From the NCBI GenBank assembly GCA_037074705.1, contig CM073590.1:244395101-244459100 (forward strand): a stretch of DNA of 64,000 bases. Reading direction: 5' to 3'. Shown piece after piece: positions 1 through 13,892 of the stretch (positions within the stretch are counted from its first letter, which is position 1; each line of letters starts with the position of its first letter). The notes beneath the pieces were generated by a model that ran no database searches, was not told the origin of the DNA, and saw only the letters and a list, made by a program, of their open reading frames with translations. This stretch comes from Zhengitettix transpicula. Lineage: Eukaryota; Arthropoda; Insecta; Orthoptera; Tetrigidae. The translations under genes and the position numbers were made by a program.

Positions 1-19
1 GCATCAAACTTTATAAAAC

Positions 20-405
20 CAAGATAGCCAATTCAGACAAAAAGGGTAATATAAATACCCGGCAACGTTTCTGGGATCCTTGTCCCTTTCCTCAGGTGCG
101 AAGAAGAGCCGAGAGTGACACAACTGCACTTGTCAGTTGATAACACTCAAAAGCGATGTAAATGTAACGACAATGGGAGAGCTGAAGGGTTAGCATAACA
201 ATAAGGGAGCAACGACAATGGGAAAAAAGAAGGTTTAGCTAAAGAAAAGTGTGTTGAAAACTGACAAGTGCAGTTGTGTCTCTCTAGGCTCTTCTTAGCA
301 TCTGACGGAACGGACAAGGATCCCAGAAACATTGTGTGGTATTTATATTACCCTTTTTGTCTGAATTCTCTGTCTTCCTTATTCATTATTTTCAATCAGA
401 CGTAA
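20..405. mobile_element. Foldback (MITE-like) element, family 1, copy a
   Basis: The two arms are inverted copies. The left arm begins with AAGATAGCCAATTCAGAC and contains GGATCCTTGTCCCTTTC. The right arm contains the complements and ends in TGTCTTCCTTATTC followed by ATTTTCAATCAGACGT. The loop holds CAACGACAATGGGA twice. It lies in the strumpellin intron after the last exon seen. No coding capacity is visible. Confidence 0.8.
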
Positions 406-1088
406 ATTTTTTCATTCATAAAATCATGTTTTAAAACTTTATCTAAAACAGATTGTCAACCTCATTTATATCAAAATCATTCATTATGTGAAAAATGATG
501 TTTTGTAATAAAATACTAAGATTAGATCAACTAAAACCACCTACATTGAAACAACAGAGTGTATTTAGAGTTACAATTTCAATTTCTGCCATGGAGAACT
601 CAGAAATTCTTGGACATTCTTAAAATATTCATCTTTGAAACTGTACTTGAAAGGACAACATGTTTCTTAGAAAGTTAAACCACACAGCAATTAATTGGTT
701 TGTAAATAACTGATCATTATAACTCAAAATATCACTGCCTCATTGTTTTTTATTTCTCTGTGGTTAACTGATGAAAAAGTAAATAAGTAATTAAATCAGT
801 CTAATCATTTCAATTGTGCCAATAATGCACAGCACACTTTTTTAAAACAATAATACTATGTCATTCAAAACACACTTAAAAAACATGGATTCAAAATTAT
901 CATAGTAAGTATTACACAACCAAATTCTGATTGCTTTGCCTACGAATTTCAATTGCAGTAAAAACCAAATCCTTCAATTAAAGCATATATAAAAAGGAAC
1001 TATAATGTTTAAATACAAATATAGTTGTATAATGTATAAATAACGTTCATTCATCCTTATCAAACATGATCCAAATTAAGACACTTAC

Positions 1089-4000
1089 TTAGGATCCGTT
1101 ACACGCAAAAGCTCTCGAGCAAGCCGACCCACAAAATTGATTGATATAGAATCAGTGGCTGGAAACCTTGGGATAGGAATTGTTCTATTTTGGTAAATAC
1201 TTTGCCAGTCTTGCACTTTGTTCCTCAAGAAACTGTTGCACTCCTGTTCAACATTGTAACTTATTACACGTGATACTTCTTCCTGCCAGATTTTCAGCCC
1301 ATTGAAATGTACATAATCCTGAATGTACTCAAAAGAGCGACGGTATCCATCCATTATCTTCGCCAAATTTTCAAGTTTGCTTTCCAGTTCTGATGCCTAA
1401 AAAGAAAAATTAGTGTGAAAAGTCGAACCCCAAATTAAAATAGCAAAGGTTAATTTTTGTAACTTCTCGTTGCTTACCTTCACTTTGCTGTTGAAGACTA
1501 AACCGTTATGCAGTGCTATGGAGATATGTTTGACCAATTCTTTTCGGATTCCGTCTTCCAACAACCGCTTAGGATCCACTCTGATGATACCCACCAAAGT
1601 GCTTTTCATCATAAGTATTCCCTGGGTGAACACTGACACCGCATGCGTTAGTCGAACAACCTGAAGAAATGAAATAACATTCACAAATATATTCTGGTAA
1701 TTGTTTAACAGAAAAATTCATTTTATGTTAAGTTGAGAGACAAATACACGAGGCAGATTATTTCAAAATGTCAGGCTCGCTATACACTCTCTTGACTGAC
1801 AAATAAAATTAGCAGATTGTCAAATCTTATAAAGTATAATTAGAATAGAAATAATATATCGAACAAATGAGCGTCGTATGTATTTGAAACTTTTTGATAA
1901 TGATGTGATGCAGAATTTTTTTTTTAAGTATTCCATTGTCACCAAATATATATATAACCAAATACAGACAAAATAAGTGATGACCATACAATGTTTCAAG
2001 GATCCTAGTCCCTTTCTTCAGGGGCTAAGAAGAGCCTAGAGCGACACAACTGCACACGTCAGAATCCTAGAAACATTGTGTGGTATTTATATTATCACTT
2101 ATTTTGCCTGAATTTGGCTGTCTTCCTTATTATTAATTTTGAATCATGCAAAAAAAAATTCATTCCATTGTTTATGTTGCAGAATACAGTAACATAGACA
2201 AATGAAGCAAATTTGAGTGATTGAAGTCAAGGAAATAAAGAAGATGGTTTCAGCATTTCAAAAAGTAAAAAAAAAAACTGTTTACTTCAGTAAAATAGGT
2301 AAAATATAGTAACTAAATTACTGATATTGAATAAATTATGAGAACTGAATGGATAACAGAAAAAAAGGAATCTTATTGTGCTTAATTTTTGGATTAACAG
2401 TGGTTGTGGTAAAAGTTTCAAGGATGACTATATGCTAACTTTTGGGGTATTTAGTTAAAAATGTCATCTGATGGTTAAATATTAGTGTATATTGTCATGA
2501 GGAATCAATACTGAATTTGTAAAATAGAAAATGATGCACTGAATGAGACATGTTAATAATATGGCCATTTGTTTAATAATAATTTATCTTTCTTAAAGCC
2601 CCTCTTTGAATTATTTCCTGACTTTAAATTATTATTAACTTTTATACATAACATATACTTCAACTGTTAAATACCTCATAGCGATCCTCAAGCTGAGCGA
2701 GTTCACGCAGGCGCTCTTTTTCCAGCCGAGTTGGAAGTTCTTTAATAACATCCGTTTGAAGGTGTACGATTTTGCTCATCAATCCAAACATGCTCTCAGG
2801 TATAATGTGAAGAACTCGTCGAACATATGCGACAAGCTCTCCCGAGTAATACTGAGACACGGACATCAGATCTGCACTGTGAGCTTGATTTATCCGGAGA
2901 AGTGGAATTTCCAAGACAGATGACAACTAGACAGGAAAATTGCTAATTGTAGGTAATTTTTGTTGTCTCCTCAAAATTATATAGTTGACATATGGGTAAT
3001 TCAGATACTTATAAGAATTTTTAATAACTGTATAACTGATTTAGGAAGCTTGACATATTTTCAATAAGGAATAAATTACTGTACAACAATTAGTCCTTGT
3101 TTGAAAAAAAATGAATTTTTAACTAATATTTGATTCATAATCTTATTTATTTTATAGTACGTATCTCACTTTGTTTAAATATACCTTGTATAACTTTGGT
3201 TCTAATCTAGTCACATAAAAGTGGATTGAAAATAAGCACAGAAGAGATTCTCCTTATTTCACACCTTTAAGAAAGTAGCTCGTAGCTTAATTACTAATGA
3301 CGGGTCTTTCTTGATGCCTTCCTGCATGTAAGCTGTATAAGGGTCAATAAGCTCCCATGCATAACTAAGGTCTCCAACTATCTGAAGAGTAATGAGAACT
3401 TCTTCTTTAATGTTTGACGTACGAATCATTTGAAGTAAGTAGCGGCGAGTGTCAACCAGGAACTGCTTCACTTGCATGTTGCTGTCAAGTTGGTGAAATT
3501 CTGGGGAGAGAAATAAATTGTATCAGCGATAGAAATTGAAGGAACAATAAATTTATCTTTCAATAGAGCGACACATTTTTGGTACAATATACACAGCATA
3601 ATTCCCACATCAACATAAAAAATTATAAGCAATGACTCCTCCAGTACTTTTAAATTGAAAAGAAAAAGAGGGAGAGAGAGAGAAACACTGAACCATACCT
3701 TGAACTTCTTCCAGTGCTTGTATCAGCTGTACTATTTTCCTGGCTGAAACTGTTGCATCGCTGTGATTCAGAGATTCTATTTGTTTCGCCATATCAGAAA
3801 ACCAAGCTTGCAAGTTGTCTGTTGAATGGGTAAAATATCAGTACATTTTCTAGACCAACAGAAAGGTGTGGCTAAATTTCAGTTGATTTAAAAAAAACTC
3901 ACCGTTCTTTTCAACTCTTGTGAGAGGTTTAGCACCAGAAAATACTTCTGAAAGTTCTAACATTCGCTCATAGCCTTCTTTCTTACAATTTTCCCATTTG

Positions 4001-7000
4001 CTTTGTTTCTCTGTGAGAAGCTGAGAGCATAATTTGAATGTTAAAAATCAATATCTGCATTCTATGAATCAATTTTATTTAATAGAACATAAGATGTTAA
4101 TAAGTAGCAGGAGATTAGGAATCATTCTTCATATTTCTCCATTTGGACTTTCAGAAATTTGTTGGTTTAATTATTTTTTTTTAAAAAAAAAAAAGAGAAA
4201 CAACCAAATAATTAATACAAACCTGTTTAAACAAATCTTTAATTTTAAGTTCAAATTCAGCCGTATTAAGCAGAAGTTCAAAAATCTGTAAAGGATTGTG
4301 CTTTGTGTCACTGGTAACTTGGTCGTGAATCTGCTTGCACCGTTTACTTCCTCCCCATACTGAAACAAACAAATATGTTGGTTAATAAGCCATCAGAAAG
4401 GGAGATTTCTAACACCAGAGCACTTCTGTAATGCATAACTTTATTCTGCTAAATTAGATTAGTTCTTTTAAAGGAAAGTGGGAGATGCAAAACCTAATAG
4501 AGAAATAATTTTTGAATGTCATAAAACAAACCACTGGTGCTATACAGATAAAAAGAGGGAGTTGAAGCTCCATAAAGTTTAAGAGAAAATGGACATGCCT
4601 GGATCCTAATCATCACATACTTTTAAAATACACAGTAAAAATCAGATTGAGAAAGTAAAATATATGAACCACGTTTTTTTCATAAGATACCAAGTAATGG
4701 AAAAACATAAACAAATTTTGGGGTAGTTTATAAGTAATTCAATACAACTAATGAGCTGTAGTCTTTTTACATGCGTTGAAAAAAATATACACTGAATATG
4801 TTTAATACCTGTACTCGGGACAGCTGTATGAAGCATCAGCCATCGTAAAGTAACGTTACATTCCCTCGCTAAGTTGATGGTTTTATTAACATGATCCAAA
4901 ACATGATCTTCAACTAGAACTCCTTCTTTAAGAATTTCGTGCGTTTCAGGAATCAGTTTCTGTGGAAGAGAGATTAATCTTCTCATTTCAATTGAAGATA
5001 TTTACCAAGATCACAATTACAATGTCATAATTATGACAGATAACAAAAAAAATAAGAATGTAATACAGAACTTTGTTCATCAGCAATTAATATGCTATTG
5101 TAGTACTAAAATAGTAATACAGAAAGTGGCTGACCTGCAAACGAGAAGAATACTTTGTTGCATACTGTCTGATATTGATGGCTTCCAGTGTGTTACTAAG
5201 AGCTATTTTAGCTGCTTTGAAGTGTTCCCAGGAGTACACTAAATTTACTGTGATACCCATATAAATACTGATGACCTACAATAAGATGCAAACATGTCAA
5301 TAAATTTCAAACAGACAGATCATTTAAGTATATTATGACAATCAATACTTTCCTTCATTAACATCATATACAAGGGCTATTCAATAAATAATTTATAAAC
5401 TTTTTTATCTGCATAATTATTAGGTGAAACATAATAATTTTGCCACTTAGTAAGTGTAATATGGAATTCAATATATTGTTCTCAGAGTTCAGCCGGGTTT
5501 TGCATAATTATATTAGAACGCAACGTTTTGACGACTAAAAGTCGAAACGTTGCGTTCTAATATAATTATTCAAAACCCGGTTGAACTCCGAGAACAATAT
5601 ATTGAACAACTACACCGGGAAAGGCTTCAATCTTTGTAATATGGAATGTTTTATGTGCCACAATTTTCATCGAATTGATTTAGGTATTGCCACCAGTACA
5701 GTTGAAACAGGTTTGAATTTCCAAGCAGTAAATTGATGTCATGGAAAGAAAGATGTATGGGCCTTTCTGAAAGTGCTGTATTTATATATTAGGTACGTAA
5801 TAAATAAAAATTATTATGCATGATTACTGTAGTAGGTTTTTATTATATACAAGGTTAGAACAGGTCTCACTGCCAACTGGGATAGAAAATTTAAGAAATA
5901 ATTTTTTTAATGATATTAATGATTCATTTTGAATGTAGCCTTTTCCTGGTTAAGTCAACAAAACTATAAACATATTAAATAATCATGACGTAGAATATTT
6001 TGCATCATAGTTTGGAGGATGAAGGCCAAAGAGTTCTCGTGAGCCAAAATATTAAATACCACTTAAAGCACAATCTACGTTTTTTCCCCTAATTGTAACT
6101 CATTCTACAGATTTAACCGACATTTCACAAAATTCGTACTGCTAAATCAACCTTGCTTTATGTTATACTTTTAAAAACTATATCTTGTAGTGGAATTATG
6201 AATTACCCAATTATCAGGAAAATATCTGTCAACAATCTCTCTCATCCTTGCTGTCTGGTTATGCAGAATACTGGTGTCAAAGAACAAGCAGACGTACAGC
6301 ATGGCAGCTTGTGTACCGAGGGCGGTGCTTCGATGCTCAGGAAAGGGGTAGGCAGCAATTTGGTTGTAGATGTCGTCAGATCGTAAGCGTCCCAGAACCA
6401 TGTCCACAAACATTGCGTTAACAGGGAATCGTCTGTAGAATTTCAAGTATGATGTTAAGTTAATCAGTATATATTAAGAAAAAATCTCAATAGCTCATAA
6501 TTTCTAAATACTATGTTTATTTACCTAACATTTGGTAATGACATGAATAAATAAATTAATAAATTAATTATGGATATTGATGGTTTTTTGTGTTAAAGCA
6601 AGGCAGTAATAACTGTTTCTGGGCTCATAAAAGATTTGAAAGAGTATATTTCATATGGCAGGGTAAAATATTGACAAAATCACCTCAATCATCTTTCCTG
6701 ACAGCATTATATTGTACGATGAAAAGGGCAATAAAACAGAAATTATTTTCCCCAAAACTGTAAATAATTAATTTCTCCATTTTTGATAAATTGTGCAAAG
6801 AAATCTACAGCAATCAATATCTACTAACATCTATTAATATCTATCTATTTGTATTATTATTTATAAATCTACAGTGCAGTTTATGTATTTATTCTTAGAG
6901 ACCACCGACTTATCCTATCTTGTGGTCAGATTTTCTATAGGGCATTTAAATGTTAAATTTACCCCAACCCACCTTTTCTGTTATCCCTGAATAGTTTGTC

Positions 7001-10000
7001 TTCTAAACTTTAGTTTGAAGCATTTTCTGCTGGTTGCCTAAATAAGAAAAACTTTCTCTTGTGACAAATGAAATTTTTATTACAAACCCACATTTTCCTT
7101 AAGAAAATATTTTAAAAAAAAATCTTTGTTAATGAACCAATATATAATAAAAACAAATAGAGATTGTACATATAAGTGTGGAAAAGGGAGAGAAACTATT
7201 CATTTGATAGTGATAGAGGGGTGGTGGACACTGTGTCTCTACTGGTTAAATACTCCTTCCTGTCTGACACAGCGACACTAACTCTCAATTTAAGGTAGGT
7301 CCACAAATTCTCACTCTCTCTTTCCCAGTAATTAGTTTGTGTATTAATTTTCATTCTAACCAATTAATGACACTTAATTTCATGTTACATATATCTGGTA
7401 ACAGTCACCTACATCACAATAATTAAATAAATGTAGAATAACCAATTATTAAACATCTTTATAAGAATTAAGGGCTGAAAGAAGTTAATGAACAAAATTC
7501 CTTATGAAGCATGGAGGTATGGGTTGAGTACTCCACTAAGGAAATAAACTAGAATTTTGCTGTTTGAAAACAGATTTATTCACAGAAAAAAACACAATTC
7601 ATATATGTTACAAGTAAAGTTGAGTTTTGGAGATGAGGACAGGGCTGAAACGATGAGAGAATCTGCACTGCATAGTAGCCTAGTCACACGAGTTTCAAAG
7701 GAAGGCGACCTAGCACTCTAGATGCAACCTTTAGGAGAACAGACGACCTAGCACTCTAGATGCAACCTTTAGGAGAACAGACGACCTAGCACTCTAGATG
7801 CAACCTTTAGGAGAACAGATGACCTAGCACCCTAGATGAGTCTTGGAAAGGTGGTTCAAAGCGTAAGAAAAGCAAGAAGTCATATTGCCCTAGAAGTTTT
7901 CCCGAAAGCTGAGCTGAGAACACCCCGGATTCGGCCTTTTATAGGCCTCCATAGGGTTGGAGTGGGGAAGGGTGCATGGGTGAGGCTAGACTGGGGTAGA
8001 TGCGGCGAGGTTAGGCGGGAGTGTTGTCCACTTAGGGTGCTGTAAACACCTATTTTGGGAACTAATTGAGGAAACTTGATCTAACTTCGATGTGATGTTA
8101 CACTTACTTGAAATATTCTTCTGGATAGTTGAGAACCCTCTTGGCAGTTGGGGAGTTACTGAAGCCAGTAGATCTAAGAAGCTTGCAGACATCGTCTATG
8201 TTACTCTCGATGTTAGATCTCTTTGCACTGTACCGGTAGTACGACACAAGCATTCTTTCCCTCACCAACCCTTCAATGTGGAGGTCAACTACTAGTAGCA
8301 TTACTCCATACAGAAAAAGGGATTCACACTACAAAAAAAATAGTGAAGAATATTTATTCAGTATTATCAGCATGATTAACTTAATTGCATTATGAATGGA
8401 ACCATTAAAAGTAAAGTACATATTTCAATTACTGAAATTACTCTATTTCCTGGTCATCTACTTGGATTTGGGCATCTTCAGAAAATATTTGGGAGTGTTT
8501 CAATAAGCAAAAATTTTAAATTACACATATTGTTCAATTTATATGCCGTAATTTAATATTTTAATAGAAATTACGAAATACACGTAGACGTAAGACTAGT
8601 TTTTTTAAAATATATCATGTTAATATAAGAGAATAATAATTTATTAGGAACATTCTGGCATTTCATTTCAGACACAATCAGTGATTAAAATTGAACATTT
8701 TGAAGTGATGTTTGTGTGAAAATATTTTTTTTTATTCATAAAACTGATCCAATAGGTAAAAACATCTTTCTTAACTCTCCAATTTCATGTTTAAACATAG
8801 CTAAAAACCATTATTTTCTTTGAGTGTTATTTCAAATGGGATCACAGCAAATTAATAATTTCATTAAAATTATCAATTAAATTAAAGTTAATCTGATGTG
8901 GGGACGTTACGTAAATGAAGTCTGTGCACTCACCAACAGCTGCCGACCTTCCTCATCTAAAAGAATGCCTTCAAGAGTCTGCTGGATGAACATTCCATCT
9001 TCAAGTTCATCTAGGAAATGATTCAAATCAGTTACGTACTTGTGAATGCTCTCAAATGCCAAGTAGAATCTGGTCAAGATTTCCAAATGATTTTCCCTAA
9101 ATTCTTCATCCAGATCTTGCAGTTGCTGAAATCATTTTTTAATAAATGAGTTAAAGGTAAGTCAATCAAAACAATTGTTAAAAATAATTCATTGAAAAGT
9201 ATAGACAATATTTCTAGTTGCTATATTGCCAGGTTGATGGTCACCTCTACCTCAAATTTAAAGCAACATGTGAAGCCAATATCCAAATAAAGCGAGTATA
9301 CAAAATAACAGCTGGAAGAAGGAAATAATGCCTCAAATAATTTCTCTGCAATCCAAATCTTTCTTATTTCTATCTTAATTCCTCGTCTCAGAAACAAAAA
9401 CACAGTTTCATGAGTAGGATTGGAATGGCTGGTTTCATTCTCAGGATGATAAGGTTAATAATAATGATATTAATATTAATTCTGTTTATTTATATTATAA
9501 ATTGTTTGCATAAATGTTTGTTACTTAGTTGTTTTTGGTGAAAGCTAGGATTTCAATATGAAGACCGTGCACAAATTCAAAAGAATAAAAACTGACGACA
9601 CTATATACTAATACAAATAACTCACTTCATTATTGTCAATTTTCTGATCAAATATTTCAGATGACTTAAAGTAGCTGAAGTTTGTAATTATTTCGCCATA
9701 CTTTTGTTGGTCTTGTTTATTTTCTAACCTGAAAAAGAGAAAAATGTTTGTTTTAATATATAAAACAATATTTTAAATACTGTATTTTTACATCTGTTTA
9801 TATTTAATAAATAATACAGTTTTTGACCAATACCAGACAATATTTTATTTATTTACGACAATGCTTCAGTACGTGTTTTTGTGTAGTTTGTTAATAAGTG
9901 CCTCGGAAAATCTTCTGAAGTTTGTGTTTTTTCAATAGGATCTGAAAATAGGTTTTAACATTTAGCATATTTAGGAAAGACCTGATGAAGGTACAAACAC

Positions 10001-10471
10001 GTACCGAAACGTTGTTGTAAATATATAAAATATTGTCTGGTATTCTTCTGCATTGGTATATTAAATTATTGTACTGTTCCCTTTTGCAACAAGCAACCAG
10101 TATATCAAATCATCAATGAAAATATTTACAGCATGTACTAATTTCACTTTGTTTGCAATTGTTTCAACTCCTTTATAGTATTAACATTTATTGACGAATA
10201 ATGGCAGGGATATCTTCTTCATTTTTATTTAACAGAAATAATTCAGAATCATTAGATATTTGAAGTTTTATTTTGAGCATTGGTTTTGTGTTTGGGACCG
10301 CCAGCCTGAAAGTAGCCACTTCATTCTCTGCTTTCAGGGAAATACTTACTTAAAAATCGGAGGAATATAATCCTTCAGCCGTAAAATTTCAGCTATGATG
10401 GCATTCCCCCGAGAAACTAGCCGGAGCAACACTTGCCCACAAGGGTTATTATCAGCGAGAAATTCTGTCAT
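1089..10471 (-). CDS. WASHC5: WASH complex subunit strumpellin (WASHC5), N-terminal ~836 codons, gene runs off left edge
   Basis: Strumpellin is the scaffold subunit of the pentameric WASH complex, which activates Arp2/3 and builds branched actin on endosomes. Fourteen coding exons are readable on the minus strand: 10350-10471 (start ATG, protein begins [13 protein letters not shown]), 9626-9728, 8934-9125, 8108-8328, 6207-6432, 5135-5275, 4809-4959, 4223-4359, 3903-4020, 3699-3818, 3265-3500, 2675-2926, 1478-1660 and 1089-1396. All have GT donors and AG acceptors, and reading phase carries through every junction. Family-typical stretches include [73 protein letters not shown] and [13 protein letters not shown]. 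The last exon here ends in RVTDPK with a phase-2 donor, so roughly the last 320 of about 1160 residues lie outside. I see no frameshift. A 5' UTR exon and promoter were not located. Introns hold foldback elements and a probable LTR. Confidence 0.97.
1955..2140. mobile_element. Foldback element, family 1, copy b (short loop)
   Basis: This is a compact copy of the same foldback family. The left arm runs from AACCAAATACAGACAAAAT through AGAGCGACACAACTGCAC. The right arm, TCCTAGAAACATTGTGTGG to TTGGCTGTCTTCCTTATT, is its inverted copy with the inner part of the arm deleted. It sits in a strumpellin intron. Confidence 0.75.
5467..5606. repeat. Near-perfect hairpin element, family 2, copy a
   Basis: Two arms of about 66 bp face each other around a tiny loop near 5533-5540. 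They differ at about five positions and contain CGAAACGTTGCGTTCTAA and AAAACCCGG. Downstream is GAACAACTACACCGGGAAA, a flank almost identical to that of the hairpin at 46841-47024, so both belong to one family. It is in the strumpellin intron between the exons at 5135-5275 and 6207-6432. Confidence 0.85.
7540..8060 (-). mobile_element. Probable solo LTR inside a strumpellin intron
   Basis: Read on the minus strand, this GC-richer block has a strong TATA element (CCTATAAAAGG, plus positions 7935-7945), then about 370 bp further on an AATAAA signal (7571-7576), the order expected for U3-R-U5. It also holds a 38-bp tandem repeat. I could not fix the termini or a target duplication, so LTR status is inferred. 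It has the same orientation as strumpellin. Confidence 0.4.
7704..7833. repeat. 38-bp tandem repeat, about 3.4 copies
   Basis: The unit begins ACGACCTAGCACTCTAGATG and ends GGAGAACAG. Copies are almost identical, implying recent expansion. It lies inside the probable LTR in a strumpellin intron. Confidence 0.92.
9829..10044. repeat. Foldback element in strumpellin intron 1
   Basis: The left arm starts AATACCAGACAATATTTTAT and the right arm ends with its complement, ATATTGTCTGGTATT. The right arm also carries ACGTACCGAAACGTTGT, matched by the left arm's ACAATGCTTCAGTACGTG. Arms are about 50 bp with an unrelated 110-bp centre. There is no coding content. Confidence 0.75.
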
Positions 10472-10789
10472 TTTGAGATATTTACAATCCACTCACAGCA
10501 TTACGTCCTCCTTCTCCCAATAAACCACCTGGAATATAAAACGTATAAATTAATAAACAAACTAAAAAGCAAAATTGTGAAGTACTGTTCCAAAGAAATA
10601 GTTAACTCTCTTCAACACATCTTTCTCCTCTGGTATGTTTCCACAGTCAATAAACTGAAAATCTATGGTAATTGTTCAAGAAAGGCAAACAATGTGACAT
10701 ATTAAATTATTAACAAATTTCTCAACTCCCTCTATTATCTAAGGAATTATTAAAATAATCAGCCAATGACCAGGAAAATTGGAAAATGT

Positions 10790-11460
10790 TGCTGGAAATA
10801 TTCAAGGAAATTGTACTTAATTGGAAGGATAGAAAACTTATTAAGGAATTTGTATCTATGACAAAGGGTAAGGTACACCTGGAACACAGAGAGACCACAA
10901 CATGGAGATAGAAAGAGGAGTATGTAACCCCTACTGTTCAATGTATATGGTGAATAGTTAACCGAAGAAGCTTTGGGAGGAATTGGAGATTTCAGATTAT
11001 AAGGTTCAAGTAGCACAATAAAATATACAGATGAACCGTTATTGTTTGTGAAGAAGAAGAGCAGGGCTTTGTATGGATCATAAACATGAACATTAAGAAA
11101 GAAGAAGAAACACCAGGTAAGTTTTGAAATGTGATTTTTAAACAGAATTGAAAAAATAAAGTGGTCAGATATAGTAAAAAAATGAAGAGGTTCTAAGAAG
11201 GGTAAATGAGAAGATATCCATCTTTATTAGTTTTTAAAGAGAAAGACGAACTGGCCTGGACACATCCTGATGAAAATTTTTTTACCACTCCGCAGAGACA
11301 CTGATGGAAAACCAGGTCATGGAAGAAGAAGAATAATGAAGCTGCTAGGCAACTTGAAGAAATAAAGAAGATGGGTGATGAAGGAAGATGCTAAGGAAAG
11401 GGCAAGGTGTGTAGGAAATTTACCGATCAAGTCCAAGGACTTGCCGGTAGGCAGGACTTT
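10790..11460 (+). mobile_element. Decayed LINE reverse-transcriptase fragment
   Basis: Broken frames on the plus strand recall the end of a non-LTR retrotransposon ORF2. They include ERGVCNP (compare the usual RGVRQGCP), LLFNVYGE followed by LTEEALGG, KYTDE (a degenerate YADD-type core), and near the end NWPGHIL with GKPGHGRRR, the common tail motif of several LINE clades. Stops and frame changes interrupt all of these, so it is dead. The clade is undetermined. Confidence 0.65.
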
Positions 11461-11984
11461 TAATAACAATAGTAAATGCATTATTACTTTTAACATTTTA
11501 CTAAAAATATATAAATGGAAGATATTCATAAAAAAAATAGTGATGGTAAAGTTTAGTTTGTCATATTAGGTGGTAATTACATGTGGTTGCTCCAGGGTTC
11601 AATTTTAGGGTCATTACTTTTTCTTTTGTTGACCTAGTAGAATAAATAAATGCTGTAAAAGTTTATCTTGCCCGTGGATGGCACAAATTTAATAATTTCA
11701 CTTAAGTTCACTGATTGAGTGAGTGAGTGTTTTATCAATCGCATAGCATATAAGATGGTTTCCCTTTCTCTCTTTCATGAGAATTTTCAATGAGATTAAG
11801 AATTCATATCACCGAGAAAGTCACAGTTTTTTATACATAAAAGTTGAGTCCTGTTTTAGATAATAGAAACATAAGTAACGTAAGACAGTAACTCAAGAAA
11901 GTAATTACCAATATAATATGTCGGTATAAAATATAATAATTAGATGAAATAGCCAATTACAGACAAATTCAATGATAAAATGAA

Positions 11985-12270
11985 AAAAATTACGTCTGAT
12001 TGAACTTGATGAATACGAAAGATAGCCAATACAGACAAAAAGGTAATTTTAATACCACACGTTTCTGGGATCTTTGTCCCTTTCATCACGTGCTAAGAAG
12101 AACTTAGAGCGACACAACTGCACTCGTCAGTTGTGTTTCTCTAGGCTCTTCTTAGCACCTGACGAAACGGACAAGGATCCCAGAAATGGTGTGGGGTATT
12201 TATATTATCACTTTTTTTGTCTGTATTGGCTATATTTTGTATTCGTCAAATTCAATTATGTTATAAATAC
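11985..12270. mobile_element. Foldback element, family 1, copy c
   Basis: The left arm begins ACGTCTGATTGAACTTGATG and continues GATAGCCAATACAGAC; the right arm ends TGGCTATATTTTGTATTCG. The central part shows the family signature AGAGCGACACAACTGCAC with its inverted partner. A second, shorter GATAGCC-like end lies just upstream at about 11944. Confidence 0.8.
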
Positions 12271-12302
12271 AAAAGGCTATTTCATCTAGTTATTAATTTT
12301 GA

Positions 12303-12436
12303 ACAATATCATTTGAAAAATTTGTAGACATTTCGATCAACTGTTGTCATCATTGTGAATATAGATTGGCAAGAAATTTTGAACAATATAATTTGACGAC
12401 AACAGTTGATCAAAATGTATACAAATTGTTCAAAAT
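12303..12436. repeat. Small inverted repeat
   Basis: AACAATTTGTATACATTTTG and its surroundings (minus strand of 12404-12436) match AAATTTGTAGACATTTCGAT at about 12318. The arms end in CAACTGTTGTC and its complement GACAACAGTTG. The arms are about 33 bp. Confidence 0.7.
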
Positions 12437-12439
12437 TCT

Positions 12440-13880
12440 GCTTTTTGTGTTATATGGGTTGTTAATTTCTATTTCACATGTTACGTCTTGTTATTATTCC
12501 TCTCAATCATATGATCAAGGTAAAAATTCCTAATGAACAGTCCTCAAATTTTTGAAAATGTTTATTGTCAATTATAACAGAAGCTTTATAACTCTAGGCC
12601 ACCGTCATGTACATCCCAACACACACACACCACATCAGCCACGTGCTCACACCGGCTGCACTACCCAGCTGGAGGTACAAGCGATATTAACGTTCCTGAA
12701 AATTACTTTGTTTTCATTCTTATTGTATTTTAGTTTCTCTAATTTTTTGGTGCAATTTATTTATTTCAATATATGCTAATCTCTTTTAAAGTTTTATCAA
12801 CGTCACTTATTTGTTTATTAACACTGTTTTGTGTGTTACTCCAAAATGTGTGGATAATCATAATGTAAGTATGCATTTGTTACAATAATTATATCATATA
12901 ACTTCTCATTAAAACCGTCCATTGCCCTATTAAATCCCTTATTATTTGTTCTCCAAGTTACTTACAGTAATTAACATAATCTTCAAACACCAGCCTTTTC
13001 TAAGATAATGATTCTTCTCTTCTCCTTACCTTTTGCACTCTGCATCTCATAATTCCTGACCATTTTATTTCTCAACGATACAATGAATACTGATTTATAA
13101 GAACAGTTTACTTTACCTACCAAATACAGATCATTACTATAAGGAAACTAGAATTAAGGAGTAAGATGTACGTCATGAATTTGTCTCTTGTTGTATAAAA
13201 GATTCCATTTTTTAAAGTATGTTATATGCGTACCGTATTAATCAAATTACAACTTTTTTCTTGTGTGTGTGTGATCAGTCATATTTGGTTTGATGAATAA
13301 CTAAATTGTTGTCTTATTGGTAATTAAATCAAAACAATTAACCAGCATCCAAACAGTTTTATTTTTCCGTTAGTGAACTCTACATAAAATGCTATAATTT
13401 TATTGTATTTTACAGATTTATAGGGACAGTTGTCGAATGCTCTTGTTAAAATAAATAAAACTGTTTGGCGGCTGTTAATGTTTTTTTTTAATTATTAACA
13501 ATTAAAATATAACAGCCCAATTACATTCAAATGGACTCTTTTTTTTCTTGGTTAACCTTTTGTACTTACTACATCCATAATTTAAGTTTTCCAAGTATTT
13601 ACCATTTTCCCCTATGAATCGACAATCAATCACAGTAGTTTGGTTCCTTACTACTGCTACTTATTTTCAAAATGCATGACTCTTTCTTTGCTGCTTCTAT
13701 TAGTCCCTTGGTACACTTATACTGCTGTGGATATACCTAATTTAATTCAATATATTCAACAAATTGTACTATGATCACATACTATGACCACGTCTCCCAT
13801 ACTATTTTCTCAATGTTGTGATATGATGAATTGTAGGTGAAACTGGGCTCTGGCTATAGAATAATGGATGCAGAAATCTC
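12440..13880. other. Intergenic stretch with no recognised gene
   Basis: AT-rich DNA. I see a short CA-rich patch near 12620-12650 and no open frame or splice pattern that resembles a known protein on either strand. Confidence 0.6.
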
Positions 13881-13892
13881 ATGCCAGGCCTG

